Source of the DNA: Candidatus Enterococcus moelleringii
GTDB lineage: Bacteria; Bacillota; Bacilli; Lactobacillales; Enterococcaceae
Assembly (NCBI RefSeq): GCF_017377575.1
Contig: NZ_JAFREM010000018.1
Span: forward strand, 186,001 to 250,000
Direction of reading: 5' to 3'
Length of the DNA stretch: 64,000 bases
Below, piece by piece: positions 16,964-25,017 of the stretch. The first letter of the stretch is position 1, and every line of letters begins with the position of its first letter. A program made the position numbers and the translations under genes. The notes below the pieces were generated by a model. It saw only the letters and a list, made by a program, of their open reading frames with translations, had not been told where the DNA came from and did not search any database.

Positions 16964-17050
16964 ATATAAAGTAATCGGTAAATAAAATAGAAAAATTAAA
17001 TTAGCCGCTGGATTGCGACCTTTGAGAAGGTTGTGGTCTGGCGGTTTTTT
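16964..17050 (+). repeat. gene end plus terminator, right copy of the direct repeat
   Basis: ATATAAAGTAATCGGTAAAT followed by the terminator GCCGCTGGATTG...GGCGG and T run, matching 16162-16246. The part resembling the reductase C-terminus is not in a gene here. It also serves as terminator of the first toxin-antitoxin pair. Confidence 0.8.
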
Positions 17051-17089
17051 GCTGTATGTAAACATAATCAAAATCAAAACACAAAACTA

Positions 17090-17118
17090 TTGTCAAGGGA
17101 TGTACAACGTGCTAACAT
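17090..17118 (+). promoter_or_regulatory. promoter of dinJ-yafQ 2
   Basis: TTGTCA (17090-17095), 17-base spacer, TAACAT (17113-17118), followed 9 bases later by AAAGGAG and ATG 17145. Confidence 0.55.
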
Positions 17119-17144
17119 TGGGGTAATAAAGGAGAGTGATAAAA

Positions 17145-17411
17145 ATGGCTGCTACTGGACGATTAAGTATGAGAATAGATGAAGATTTAAAAAAAGAGGC
17201 TTCGGAGTTATACCAGAATATGGGGATGGATCTAAGTACTGCTATCACAATTTTTCTAAAAAAAAGTGTGAATGAACAAGCCTTGCCTTTTGAAGTTTCA
17301 TATACGCCAAAACATATTGCACAAGCGCTTAGAGAAGTGGAAATTGGAGAAACTAAAACATATAGTTCTGTGGAAGACTTAATGAAGGATTTAAACAGCG
17401 ATGAAGATTAA
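17145..17411 (+). CDS. RelB/DinJ-family antitoxin 2
   Basis: An 88-residue protein with the ribbon-helix-helix start (RLSMRIDEDLKKEASELY) and an acidic tail ending MKDLNSDED. Start chosen at ATG 17145 because AAAGGAG is well placed for it, not for the in-frame GTG at 17136. It overlaps the toxin by 11 bases and differs clearly from antitoxin 1, so cross-talk is not expected from sequence alone. Confidence 0.88.
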   Translation: MAATGRLSMRIDEDLKKEASELYQNMGMDLSTAITIFLKKSVNEQALPFEVSYTPKHIAQALREVEIGETKTYSSVEDLMKDLNSDED

Positions 17412-17688
17412 AACTATTAAATCAACTCCAACTTTTGAGCGTGATTATAAATCATTAAAGAAGAAGCACTACAATATGGATAAACTCGAAAAAGCGATTG
17501 TACATCTATCAAATAGGGATACTGAAATACTTAGAAGAAAATATAAAGACCACGCTTTGAAGGGCCATCTAAATGGTTTGAGGGAGTTGCATATAGAAGG
17601 CGATTGGTTGTTAATGTACCAGATCAAAAACGATATACTAGAACTGCTGTTAATTGCAACGGGATCACATGACCATATTTTTAGATAA
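17401..17688 (+). CDS. YafQ-family RelE-like mRNA interferase 2
   Basis: A 95-residue toxin: TPTFERDYKSLKKKHYNMDK, then DHALKGHLNGLRELHIEGDW and LIATGSHDHIF, the standard YafQ pattern with the conserved His residues. It ends immediately before the truncated third antitoxin, so this module appears to have been inserted against that gene. Confidence 0.9.
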   Translation: MKIKTIKSTPTFERDYKSLKKKHYNMDKLEKAIVHLSNRDTEILRRKYKDHALKGHLNGLRELHIEGDWLLMYQIKNDILELLLIATGSHDHIFR

Positions 17689-17691
17689 AAT

Positions 17692-17936
17692 GATTTTTTG
17701 CGGAAGTCGGACTGACCACTTCTGCGGCTGTAGAAATCTTTTTGGCCAAATTTGTCGAATCCGGCAAATTTCCTTTCCAAATCGAAGTAATGGACTACCA
17801 ACCCAATGATGAGACGAAAAAGTCTTTTGAAGAAACCGAAGAGATGCGTAAAACCTCTGATTTAATGAACGATGAAGACTTAACCAGCTATTTTGAACGG
17901 ATGAAAAATGAAGCAGCTGAGGAAGTCGTAAAATAG
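17692..17936 (+). pseudogene. truncated third DinJ antitoxin, no toxin
   Basis: The frame reads FAEVGLTTSAAVEIFLAKFV and continues to AAEEVVK; it matches antitoxin 1 from about its residue 19 to near its end, but the N-terminal ribbon strand MATIRIDDDLKKE is absent, and TTG 17742 is the only possible start. The homology begins a few bases after the stop of yafQ 2. No toxin gene follows; a terminator does. I read it as a remnant cut by insertion of module 2. Confidence 0.75.
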
Positions 17937-17948
17937 AATAAACAAATC

Positions 17949-17987
17949 GGCGGCTAGATTGCAAAGTGATCTAGCTGCTGATTTTTT
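17949..17987 (+). terminator. terminator after the antitoxin remnant
   Basis: GGCGGCTAGATT pairs with GATCTAGCTGCTG and is followed by ATTTTTTG. The sequence before and in the 5' arm (AATAGAATAAAC and CGGCTAGATTG) resembles the two repeats at 16162 and 16964. Confidence 0.7.
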
Positions 17988-18048
17988 GCGTAAGAAAAAA
18001 GCACTCCCAATTAGGAATGCTTTAAGTATATCCATCTGCATTTGCTTT

Positions 18049-18693
18049 TTAATCGTCCACTTCAGTTTCTAACACATTACCAGATTGAGCGTCAATCGAC
18101 ACATTCACTTCCCGGGAGCCGTCACGAACCGAAACTTCCCAATAGGTAGTAGACAATTCTTTTTCCAATGACCATTCGTTGATGGTGCCGTTTGGAACTT
18201 CACTTAAGGCAATCTGATTAATTTCATCCAATGACAACAGGTTATCCAAGTTCAAGCTTTCTTGTCTGCGTTCCACGCCGTCTCTTTCGTCATTGTCCAA
18301 GGCTTCTTCCCGATCCAACTTAAATTCACCATTGTTGGCGTCAATGTCGATCTCGTATTCCGTATTGTCGTCCACACCGGTAACTTCGTAGTAGAAGTTG
18401 CCCAAGCGATCATTGATATCAATCCCAGTAATGTCGCTGTCCGGATACTGTTCCTGATAAATGCTGATTGCATCAGCTAAAGAAATCGCAAAAGCATCCG
18501 CCCCCGTAGTATTTGTTGCAGTATTTGAGCTGTTGGCAGTGGATGTGCCTGAAGTTGCTTGGCTATTCGCTGAACTACTGCTTGTGGTATTGGTGTTTGT
18601 ATTGGATTCCAAATTTTGATTGTTCGGACCGCACCCCGCTAATAAAACGCCCATTCCGCCTAGTGCTAATAAAGTCATCATTGTTTTTTTCAT
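18049..18693 (-). CDS. PepSY-domain lipoprotein
   Basis: A 214-residue secreted lipoprotein: MKKTMMTLLALGGMGVLLAG followed by the lipidated Cys (LAGC lipobox), a Ser/Thr/Asn-rich linker of about 45 residues, and two PepSY repeats (about 75-135 and 150-214, each with the YEVxxxD-type strand pattern). Start at 18693 with AAAGGA; an upstream ATG at 18702 leaves no space for it. It lies just downstream of the kinase gene and its promoter region has the same ATGAA-N6-TTCAT site as the two-component promoter. PepSY domains often inhibit peptidases or sense envelope state. Confidence 0.85.
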   Translation of the reverse strand: MKKTMMTLLALGGMGVLLAGCGPNNQNLESNTNTNTTSSSSANSQATSGTSTANSSNTATNTTGADAFAISLADAISIYQEQYPDSDITGIDINDRLGNFYYEVTGVDDNTEYEIDIDANNGEFKLDREEALDNDERDGVERRQESLNLDNLLSLDEINQIALSEVPNGTINEWSLEKELSTTYWEVSVRDGSREVNVSIDAQSGNVLETEVDD

Positions 18694-18793
18694 ATTTACC
18701 ATTCCTTTCGATATGTTCCTCGTGTTGTTCTTTTCTATACCCTTATTATGGAGGAATTCTCGCGTTAAATCTCTCTACCTACGTGAAGAAAAA

Positions 18794-18809
18794 ATGAAAA
18801 AAACTTCAT
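18794..18809 (-). promoter_or_regulatory. ATGAA-N6-TTCAT operator before the PepSY lipoprotein
   Basis: ATGAA (18794-18798), six bases, TTCAT (18805-18809), within TTTATGAAG-rich sequence on the minus strand, about 100 bases upstream of the lipoprotein start. The same site occurs at 20938-20953. A TAATAA -10 with a poor -35 lies between it and the gene, as expected for an activated promoter. Confidence 0.5.
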
Positions 18810-18822
18810 AAACCGGATCTGA

Positions 18823-20181
18823 CTACGTTTGCGGGAAGGTAACAACAAAAACAGCCCCCTGTGGTTGGCAATCTTTGACTTCAATGCTTCCTTGATAAAG
18901 CTGGACTAACTGCTTAACAATCGCTAAGCCAACGCCGCTGCCGGGAATCGCACTGGAGCGGGACTGATCCAGGCGATAAAAACGCTCAAAAATTCGTTCC
19001 TTCTCCGCATCTGGAATCGTTTGGCCAGTGTTGCTGACAGAGAAGGTGACTTTCTTACCATCTTGTGTCAGGTCAATGGCGATAAAACCGTCTGCCGGCG
19101 TATACTTAACGGCATTCTCGATTAAGTTCTTCATAATTTGGTAAAAGTGTTCCTTGTTGCCAATCAATTCAACATTGGACTCAACATGAACCTCGATTTT
19201 TTGCGTATCCGACGGAAATTCTGCCAAGATACTTTCGATAATCCCCGACAGCTGCACTTTTTCTCGAATCAACAGGTTTTTCTTCTCCCGATCCAGAATC
19301 AGCAGCTGCTGGGTGAGGGTCTCCATCCGTTTTGATTCGGTATCAATGAACTTCAACGATTTCGGGATCACCTCGGGATGTTCTTCACCCCGGCGCTTGA
19401 TCAGATTGATGTGGCCGCGAATCGCAGCCACCGGCGTTTTCAATTCGTGAGAGGCATCGGTAATAAACTGCTGCTCTCGTTCAATCAGCTGCTTTTGCGT
19501 GTCCAGCAGTTGATTGAAGGATTTAGCAACATTATTTACTTCAATCGGATTTTCCGGTTCAGTCAAAGGCTGCTCCAGCTGCAGGTCACCAGCCAATTGT
19601 TGAATTTCCTGATTCATGACGATCAACGGTGAACTTACGCGTTTGGAAAAACGGTAAATAATCGTCGTTCCCACAATCATAATTGCTAAAGAAAGCAAGG
19701 CCACCCAGCCAACTAAGGTCATCAAAATATCCAGGTGATCCTCCATGCTGGTAAAAATAGCAACTTTGGTGGTGCCCACGGAAAACTGCTTTAAATAGTA
19801 GGGGTCGTCGCCGTCCCAAAGAATTTCCGGCAAAAAGAACACCTGGTTCAAGTCATTAAATCGATTATACAAAGGGTAAGCCTCGCTGGAATACACAGTG
19901 CTGCCATCTGCAATCGAAACCCGAATGTAGTAACGAGGATCATCAGCAGCAATATACAGCTGCAGCGTGTCCTTCCAGGCCTGATTCGTTTGAGTATCCA
20001 CTTGGGAAAGAGCATCCTCAATCGCTTCCGTTTCGCCGCGGGTGGACTCGTACAATCGAAAGGCAGTCACGCTAAGAATCAAGGTGCTCAATAAGATAAC
20101 CAGCACCAATAAAATACCGCTGAACCGACTGGCTAATTGAAATTGCAGCGTCTTTTTATTTTCCCGATACCACTTATTCAT
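18823..20181 (-). CDS. sensor histidine kinase
   Basis: A 452-residue membrane kinase: TM1 (about 22-44), extracytoplasmic sensor domain (about 45-150), TM2 (about 153-176), HAMP (about 178-230), H-box DASHELKTPVAAIRG (His near 243), N-box NLIENAVKYTP, and G-boxes including GSGVGLAIVKQL. Its start overlaps the end of the regulator gene by 8 bases, so it is co-translated with it. The layout is that of envelope-stress kinases (LisK/EtaS-like); which one cannot be told. The downstream PepSY lipoprotein is probably in its regulon. Confidence 0.93.
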   Translation of the reverse strand: MNKWYRENKKTLQFQLASRFSGILLVLVILLSTLILSVTAFRLYESTRGETEAIEDALSQVDTQTNQAWKDTLQLYIAADDPRYYIRVSIADGSTVYSSEAYPLYNRFNDLNQVFFLPEILWDGDDPYYLKQFSVGTTKVAIFTSMEDHLDILMTLVGWVALLSLAIMIVGTTIIYRFSKRVSSPLIVMNQEIQQLAGDLQLEQPLTEPENPIEVNNVAKSFNQLLDTQKQLIEREQQFITDASHELKTPVAAIRGHINLIKRRGEEHPEVIPKSLKFIDTESKRMETLTQQLLILDREKKNLLIREKVQLSGIIESILAEFPSDTQKIEVHVESNVELIGNKEHFYQIMKNLIENAVKYTPADGFIAIDLTQDGKKVTFSVSNTGQTIPDAEKERIFERFYRLDQSRSSAIPGSGVGLAIVKQLVQLYQGSIEVKDCQPQGAVFVVTFPQT

Positions 20182-20878
20182 AATTTTTCCTCAGCACGTA
20201 ACCCACACCGCGAACCGTTTGAATCAAACGGGGATGGTCGGCGTCGTCTAGTTTGTTTCGCAGTGCCCTAATATAAACATCCACCGTATTGGTTTGGCCG
20301 AAATACTCATAACCCCAAACGGTATTCAATAATTCATCCCGTGACAGAACTTCCTCGGGCGTTTTGATCAGTTCGTAAAGCAAATCAAATTCCTTTTGAG
20401 TCAGCTCAATTTCCTGGCCGTCTCTAGTCACTAGTCGTTTGGCCACGTCTAAATGAAGATCCTCGTAATCATACAGCAAGGACTCCGCCTGCATCGCCTG
20501 AATTTGTTTTTGCCGGCGAATAATTACGCGAATCCGAGCCAACAGCTCTTCGATTTCAAAAGGCTTCGTAATATAATCATCCGCTCCTGCATCTAAACCG
20601 GTGATTTTATCTCCCAACTGATCGCGGGCGGTCATCATAATGATGGGCACCTGGCTGCGACGGCGAATTTTGCGCCCAACCGTCAAGCCGTCAATCTTCG
20701 GCAGCATCCAATCCAAGAGCAGAAGGGTGATCTCGCTCTGATGCTCATCAAACAGGTCTAACGCCTGTTGCCCATCACGGGCGATCAGCACCTGATAATC
20801 CTCATACTTCAATTCTTCAGAAATAAAACTTGCCAGACTTTCTTCGTCCTCAACAAGTAAAATCGTCACTTCGCTCAT
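20174..20878 (-). CDS. OmpR/PhoB-family response regulator
   Basis: A 234-residue regulator: receiver with VEDEES, phospho-acceptor in LLLLDWMLPKIDG (about residue 56), MMTARDQ and TKPFEIEEL; C-terminal winged helix (about 135-234) with RTVRGVGYVL. It is the first gene of a leftward operon with the kinase. A promoter and an ATGAA-N6-TTCAT dyad lie upstream, consistent with autoactivation. Confidence 0.94.
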   Translation of the reverse strand: MSEVTILLVEDEESLASFISEELKYEDYQVLIARDGQQALDLFDEHQSEITLLLLDWMLPKIDGLTVGRKIRRRSQVPIIMMTARDQLGDKITGLDAGADDYITKPFEIEELLARIRVIIRRQKQIQAMQAESLLYDYEDLHLDVAKRLVTRDGQEIELTQKEFDLLYELIKTPEEVLSRDELLNTVWGYEYFGQTNTVDVYIRALRNKLDDADHPRLIQTVRGVGYVLRKNYE

Positions 20879-20898
20879 GATCGAACCTCCTTTATTTA

Positions 20899-20953
20899 AG
20901 AGTAGCGGCTGCTGGGTTTACGGTCAATCACTTCTTGATGAAAAATTCTTCAT
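20899..20953 (-). promoter_or_regulatory. promoter and operator of the two-component operon
   Basis: Leftward TTGACC (20927-20922), 17-base spacer, TACTCT (20904-20899), and AAAGGAGG shortly before the gene. Upstream of the -35, ATGAA-N6-TTCAT (20938-20953) matches the site before the PepSY lipoprotein. Confidence 0.6.
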
Positions 20954-21069
20954 AAAATAAGGAAGGCTTCGCTTAATGCCTCCAACGCTAGTTTGGGAAA
21001 CCGGACACCGTTAACTCAGATTCAACAAACTTTCTAACGGTGAAACAGGCACCTCTTTTTTTTCAACCA

Positions 21070-21106
21070 CAAAAAAACGGATTTCTTATCAGCTAAGAAA
21101 TCCGTC
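21070..21106 (-). terminator. terminator of the 119-residue membrane protein gene
   Basis: ACGGATTTCTTA pairs with TAAGAAATCCGT around a five-base loop; on the minus strand it is followed by a T run. Confidence 0.75.
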
Positions 21107-21113
21107 ACAAGTT

Positions 21114-21464
21114 TTAATAATTATAGTAGTCGTTCACAAAAACTGAAACTAGTGCTGCGATAAACACAAAGTAAAGAACAATAAAAATAATAGCAATCAC
21201 AAATGCGACTAATCCAGCTCGATTCCAAGATTTTTGCACCGCTTGAAAAATTTCGATATCTTTATGGTCACACTTTTGCCATGCCCATTCATTGCCCTTA
21301 AATCCGCACACAAAAACCCAGATAATGTTAAACACTGGGACTAGGCATAATAACGGCAAGTAGCTCTTGTTCCCAAATCCCCAAGTAATATTAAACATAA
21401 AGGCGCCCCAGTTCCAGCCCTTGATTTCGTCAGGGATAATTCCCAATGATTCTTCATCCATCAT
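21114..21464 (-). CDS. small membrane protein, function unknown
   Basis: A 116-residue protein. Residues about 10-60 are rich in Trp, Gly and Phe (GWNWGAFMFNITWGFGNKSY, then a membrane segment LCLVPVFNIIWVFVCGFKG), and a second membrane segment occupies about 85-112. Similar proteins are widespread in Firmicutes as uncharacterised membrane proteins. Start placed at the ATG 9 bases after GGAG. It is followed by a good terminator and is a single-gene unit. Confidence 0.65.
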   Translation of the reverse strand: MMDEESLGIIPDEIKGWNWGAFMFNITWGFGNKSYLPLLCLVPVFNIIWVFVCGFKGNEWAWQKCDHKDIEIFQAVQKSWNRAGLVAFVIAIIFIVLYFVFIAALVSVFVNDYYNY

Positions 21465-21568
21465 ACAAAACAACTCCTTCTCATTTTATTAGTCTAAGAA
21501 CTAATAAAGAAATTTTATCAGAGAAAGAGAGTAAAGTAAAAGCAATTATTAATAAAGAAGCCGCTGAC

Positions 21569-21886
21569 TTATAAAAATAGCTTAGCTAAAGTGAAAAGAT
21601 AGAAGACCAAAACCCCGAAAGAAACGATGCAGGATAAACCGACGAATAATCCACCTGGACGCTTTTTTTGTGGTCGGCGGCTTCTGCGGCGCGCCATATT
21701 CACTTCCATAGCAGCTGGCAAAGGATAATATTTTTCACGTAGTAGTAAAATAGCTAGTAGATCAATAAAAAACATCAGCTGAATGACTCCGCTGATTAAC
21801 AGCATCACCTGATTACTAGTTGTGATTCGAAAAACAAAAAGAACGACGGATAGAAGATCGATAAGTAACGTTAGTAAAATTGCCAT
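21569..21886 (-). CDS. small membrane protein, function unknown
   Basis: A 105-residue protein with three hydrophobic segments (about 2-22, 26-48 and 80-102) and a basic cytoplasmic loop (MARRRSRRPQKKRPGG, about 63-79). GGAG lies 7 bases before the start. No family recognised. Confidence 0.6.
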   Translation of the reverse strand: MAILLTLLIDLLSVVLFVFRITTSNQVMLLISGVIQLMFFIDLLAILLLREKYYPLPAAMEVNMARRRSRRPQKKRPGGLFVGLSCIVSFGVLVFYLFTLAKLFL

Positions 21887-21984
21887 GGATAAACTCCTTC
21901 ATAGAACGTGGTGAAAACAATATTCAACATTATATCACGTTAATCACAAAAGATTAACCTCTCAAAAGAAAATTTGAAAACTAG

Positions 21985-22254
21985 TTAATCTTTGCGCCGC
22001 ACCAGGGAATAGATACCCCAATAAGCCGCGAAAGCTGCAAGGGAAACAATCAGCAGAATGCGAATCATTCGACTTGCTTCACTTGGCTGGTAATAATGAT
22101 GATTCATCATCAAGTAAATGCTCACAAAGGTGGGGATTAACGAGCAGTATAAATGCACGAAGGTCTTATTTCGTTTGAATAAATAAAAATAAATTAAGGA
22201 CATTGAAATAAAAATTATGTAAATGATATTTGCAGCTATTCGGCCAGTATCCAT
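21985..22254 (-). CDS. small membrane protein, function unknown
   Basis: An 89-residue protein with three hydrophobic segments (about 5-25, 31-50 and 60-84), ending in a charged SLVRRKD. AGGAG precedes the start. No family recognised; it follows the same small-membrane-protein trend as its neighbours. Confidence 0.6.
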   Translation of the reverse strand: MDTGRIAANIIYIIFISMSLIYFYLFKRNKTFVHLYCSLIPTFVSIYLMMNHHYYQPSEASRMIRILLIVSLAAFAAYWGIYSLVRRKD

Positions 22255-22460
22255 CAGTAATCACTCCTATCTTAAAGATTATAGCAAATAAATTAAAATT
22301 TGATAAGTATTTTCTCAGTGAAGTTCGTATATTGGAGTCTAGAAAATGGTCGCCAAAAGCTAAAATTTGATTAGATAACGAAGAAAATGCAGAGATAATC
22401 ATTTTACGTAGTCTGTGCTTTTTGTTATATTAAGTGCAGATTTCATTGTAGGAGGAAGAA

Positions 22461-23732
22461 ATGAGAAACAGACAATTACTATCAACCCTTGCCTTGTTAG
22501 GGCTGGCCGTATCCGTGGGACAGCAGCCAATCACTGCACTGGCAGAAGAAGCCAGCAACGCAACCAAGGAAACAACTTCAGAAACCAGCGCAGCAGCTGA
22601 GACTATAGAAAGCACAACCGAGGCAACGACTGAAACAACCAGCGAATCCGCGAGTGTTACCGAAAGCTCAGAAGAAACGGCTGCTACTGAAGAAGAAATC
22701 ATCATCGATGAACCTGAGGATACTTCTGGTCAGTTAACCCATACCCATCCATTTCCATTGGAGGAATTTTCTATGCAAGGAGCAGCCTACCAGGCACGAG
22801 GAGTAAATACTCAACAGGCCTTCATTAACCAAGTAGCCTCCCATGCCAAAACAGTGGCTCAAGCCAATGATCTTTATGCATCGGTCATGATCGCCCAGGC
22901 AATTGTCGAAAGCGGTTGGGGTCAAAGCACCTTATCCCAAGCACCGAACTATAACCTGTTCGGCATCAAAGGCAGCTACAATGGCCAGTCAGTGACCATG
23001 AAGACGCAGGAATATATCGATGGCAAATGGGTCACTGTCAATGCCAAATTCCGCAAGTACCCGTCTTTCAGCGAGTCATTCCAAGACAATGCCTATGTGC
23101 TTAAGACCACCTCGTTCCAACCCGGTGTTTACTATTATTCCGGAGCTTGGAAAAGCAATACCAAGTCGTACAAAGACGCGACAGCCTGGTTAACTGGCCG
23201 TTATGCAACAGCACCAAATTATGGCACAATTTTAAACGACGTAATTGAGACCTACAATTTGACGCAGTATGATACTGCTGGTGGAAATAATGGCGGCGGC
23301 AATAATGGCGGCGGAAACACGCCGAAGCCGATTGAGAAAACAGCGATGCACAGACTGTACAATCCTAATAGCTCAGAACACTTTTATACCGCCAATGCTG
23401 GAGAAAAAGATAATCTAGTTAAAACTGGTTGGAAATATGAAGGAGTTGCCTGGCAGGCGCCTAAATCGGGCTCGCCAGTTTATCGCTTATATAATCCCAA
23501 CGCTGGGGATCATCACTACACCCTGAACGCAGCAGAAAAAAATATGCTGGTAGACAAAGGCTGGAAATATGAAGGCATCAGCTGGTATTCCGGTGGTGAA
23601 GTAGACCTGCTGCGCTTGTATAATCCAAACGCCAAAGCCGGCTCCCATCACTACACCGCGAATGTCGGTGAAAAGGACAATTTAGTGAAAGCCGGTTGGA
23701 AATACGAAGGCTTTGCTTGGAACGGGCATTAA
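22461..23732 (+). CDS. secreted GH73 peptidoglycan hydrolase with C-terminal DUF5648-type repeats
   Basis: A 423-residue exported enzyme. Signal peptide (about 1-28, cleavage near ALAEE), Ser/Thr/Glu-rich linker (about 30-90), GH73 glucosaminidase-type domain (about 110-270) with catalytic Glu in [10 protein letters not shown], a GNNGGG linker, then three about 40-residue repeats each with RLYNPN, HHYT and GWKYEG motifs (about 295-333, 338-377, 382-423). These repeats are found at the ends of secreted wall enzymes and probably bind wall material. AGGAGG precedes the start. A single-gene unit with a strong terminator. Confidence 0.88.
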   Translation: MRNRQLLSTLALLGLAVSVGQQPITALAEEASNATKETTSETSAAAETIESTTEATTETTSESASVTESSEETAATEEEIIIDEPEDTSGQLTHTHPFPLEEFSMQGAAYQARGVNTQQAFINQVASHAKTVAQANDLYASVMIAQAIVESGWGQSTLSQAPNYNLFGIKGSYNGQSVTMKTQEYIDGKWVTVNAKFRKYPSFSESFQDNAYVLKTTSFQPGVYYYSGAWKSNTKSYKDATAWLTGRYATAPNYGTILNDVIETYNLTQYDTAGGNNGGGNNGGGNTPKPIEKTAMHRLYNPNSSEHFYTANAGEKDNLVKTGWKYEGVAWQAPKSGSPVYRLYNPNAGDHHYTLNAAEKNMLVDKGWKYEGISWYSGGEVDLLRLYNPNAKAGSHHYTANVGEKDNLVKAGWKYEGFAWNGH

Positions 23733-23798
23733 GTAGGAATCATGCTTGTCGAGCTATTTCTTTAGGTGCTAACCTGATTAATTTCCCGCATGGAATAC

Positions 23799-23850
23799 AA
23801 AAAAGCAGCTGTCAAAAAGATGATTCTATCATCTGGACAGCTGCTTTTTT
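23799..23850 (+). terminator. terminator of the peptidoglycan hydrolase gene
   Basis: AAAAAAGCAGCTGTC pairs with GACAGCTGCTTTTTT around a 22-base loop. Confidence 0.85.
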
Positions 23851-23923
23851 ACAATGTGGAAGTATTAGTTTTTCACAATTGAAAAGCTTGTGACATTAAT
23901 GTTAACGATGTCCGGATTACAAG

Positions 23924-24133
23924 CTAGGTTTGTCGGCCATCATCAGGAAATCCCGGGGTCGCATCTAACTTCTCTCCTTTAACAGCCGCTTCATCAAAAA
24001 TATTTTTTTCCTTCTTAATAAACGTGATTGAATCATCCGGTCCTTTTACTGCGATGTACTCTACATTTTCGCTAATTCCAAACTTGGTAGGAACGGTTAA
24101 AACAATATCATTCCCTTGACGTCTAGTTCTCAT
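23924..24133 (-). CDS. MazE/AbrB-like antitoxin, no toxin partner
   Basis: A 69-residue protein whose first half (RRQGNDIVLTVPTKFGI) fits the swapped-hairpin AbrB/MazE DNA-binding fold and whose tail is acidic and flexible, as in PemI/MazE antitoxins. A G-rich ribosome site precedes the ATG. No MazF-like toxin frame is found on either side, so it is an orphan or a stand-alone regulator. Confidence 0.6.
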   Translation of the reverse strand: MRTRRQGNDIVLTVPTKFGISENVEYIAVKGPDDSITFIKKEKNIFDEAAVKGEKLDATPGFPDDGRQT

Positions 24134-24261
24134 GGTGTTAGCCCCCTTTGTTAGTTCATCACAATTTTATTATATCCAAAAAATGTATTTACTTTAAGGG
24201 TTAAGGGATAAAAAAGGGTATAAATTGATTACCGACTTAAGCCAATACATCTTTACAAACA

Positions 24262-24304
24262 AAAAGCCAAGGTCCCCGAAAAAATCGGGCGACCTTGGCT
24301 TTTA
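24262..24304. terminator. terminator
   Basis: AAAAGCCAAGGT pairs with ACCTTGGCTTTT with an inner CCCGA/TCGGG stem. It overlaps the stop of the next leftward gene and serves it on the minus strand. Confidence 0.7.
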
Positions 24305-24523
24305 AGCTTCTCGCAGATTCTCGATGACAAAAAACGTGTGTAAGTCCTCTAATGAGTGCTGGTACTTTGAAGCAATTTCCTTTAAGACGTGCTGATTGCA
24401 CTCAGGAACAGACTGACCTTTTCCGTAAAGCGTATCATGGGGAACATCTACTTGAAAGGCTTGCACGTTGGAAAGATCGAGGGGGTGAGTAAAATAAATG
24501 CCGGTTACTTTTTGCATGGACAT
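24302..24523 (-). CDS. hypothetical protein
   Basis: About 73 residues, soluble, no membrane segment: QKVTGIYFTHPLDLSNVQAF near the start and a helical C-terminus. AGGAG precedes; the first usable ATG is 24523, with another at 24517. No family recognised. Confidence 0.5.
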   Translation of the reverse strand: MSMQKVTGIYFTHPLDLSNVQAFQVDVPHDTLYGKGQSVPECNQHVLKEIASKYQHSLEDLHTFFVIENLREA

Positions 24524-24623
24524 CACGCTCCTAAACTGTAATAGTTATATTTGTTCTAGGATACAACAAAAAGAGAACAGAATCTAATGTTTTTTTAAAT
24601 AACTATTGTTATTTAAAGAGGCT

Positions 24624-24663
24624 AAAAAAAGTCCCGCTTTCAAATTAGAAAACGCGACTTTTA
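24624..24663 (-). terminator. possible terminator of azlCD
   Basis: Imperfect hairpin (AAAAGTCGCGTTTTC with GAAAGCGGGACTTTTT on the minus strand) ending in a T run, just after the azlD stop. Confidence 0.5.
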
Positions 24664-24693
24664 TCGGCAAGTAAACAAATGGCTCATCGAAAA

Positions 24694-25017
24694 TTAGAAA
24701 ATCAAACGCAGCAAAGCCACTGAAACTACTCCGGTGATGACAATCTTCATCAAATCATTGGTTCGAATGCCTACGATTAATGCTGGCACACAGGCAAAAA
24801 CTTCTGGAAATTTCACTCCCGGTAAATGACCGGCTTCAAATACCAGTAAGCTTTGAAACAGCAGCGCCGTCAAAATCGTCAGGGGAATATAGCTCAAGAA
24901 CTTCTCAAACAACGGCGGTAAAACCATCGTGCGTGTCAAAACAAAAGGCAAAATCCGCGGTATCCAAGTGACAACGCCGCAGCCAAGGATTACCAGCAAG
25001 AAATATTGATTACTCAT
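24694..25017 (-). CDS. azlD: AzlD-family branched-chain amino-acid export subunit
   Basis: A 107-residue protein with four hydrophobic segments, including RILPFVLTRTMVLPP and LSYIPLTILTALLFQSLLV, as in AzlD. It overlaps azlC by 8 bases. AzlCD (BrnFE) exports branched-chain amino acids and toxic analogues. Confidence 0.88.
   Translation of the reverse strand: MSNQYFLLVILGCGVVTWIPRILPFVLTRTMVLPPLFEKFLSYIPLTILTALLFQSLLVFEAGHLPGVKFPEVFACVPALIVGIRTNDLMKIVITGVVSVALLRLIF

Noticed and set aside
16196-17990. attC-like sites of an integron
   Set aside because: The repeated units are hairpin plus T run and act well as terminators; no integrase is in the window and no R'/R'' core sites could be seen.
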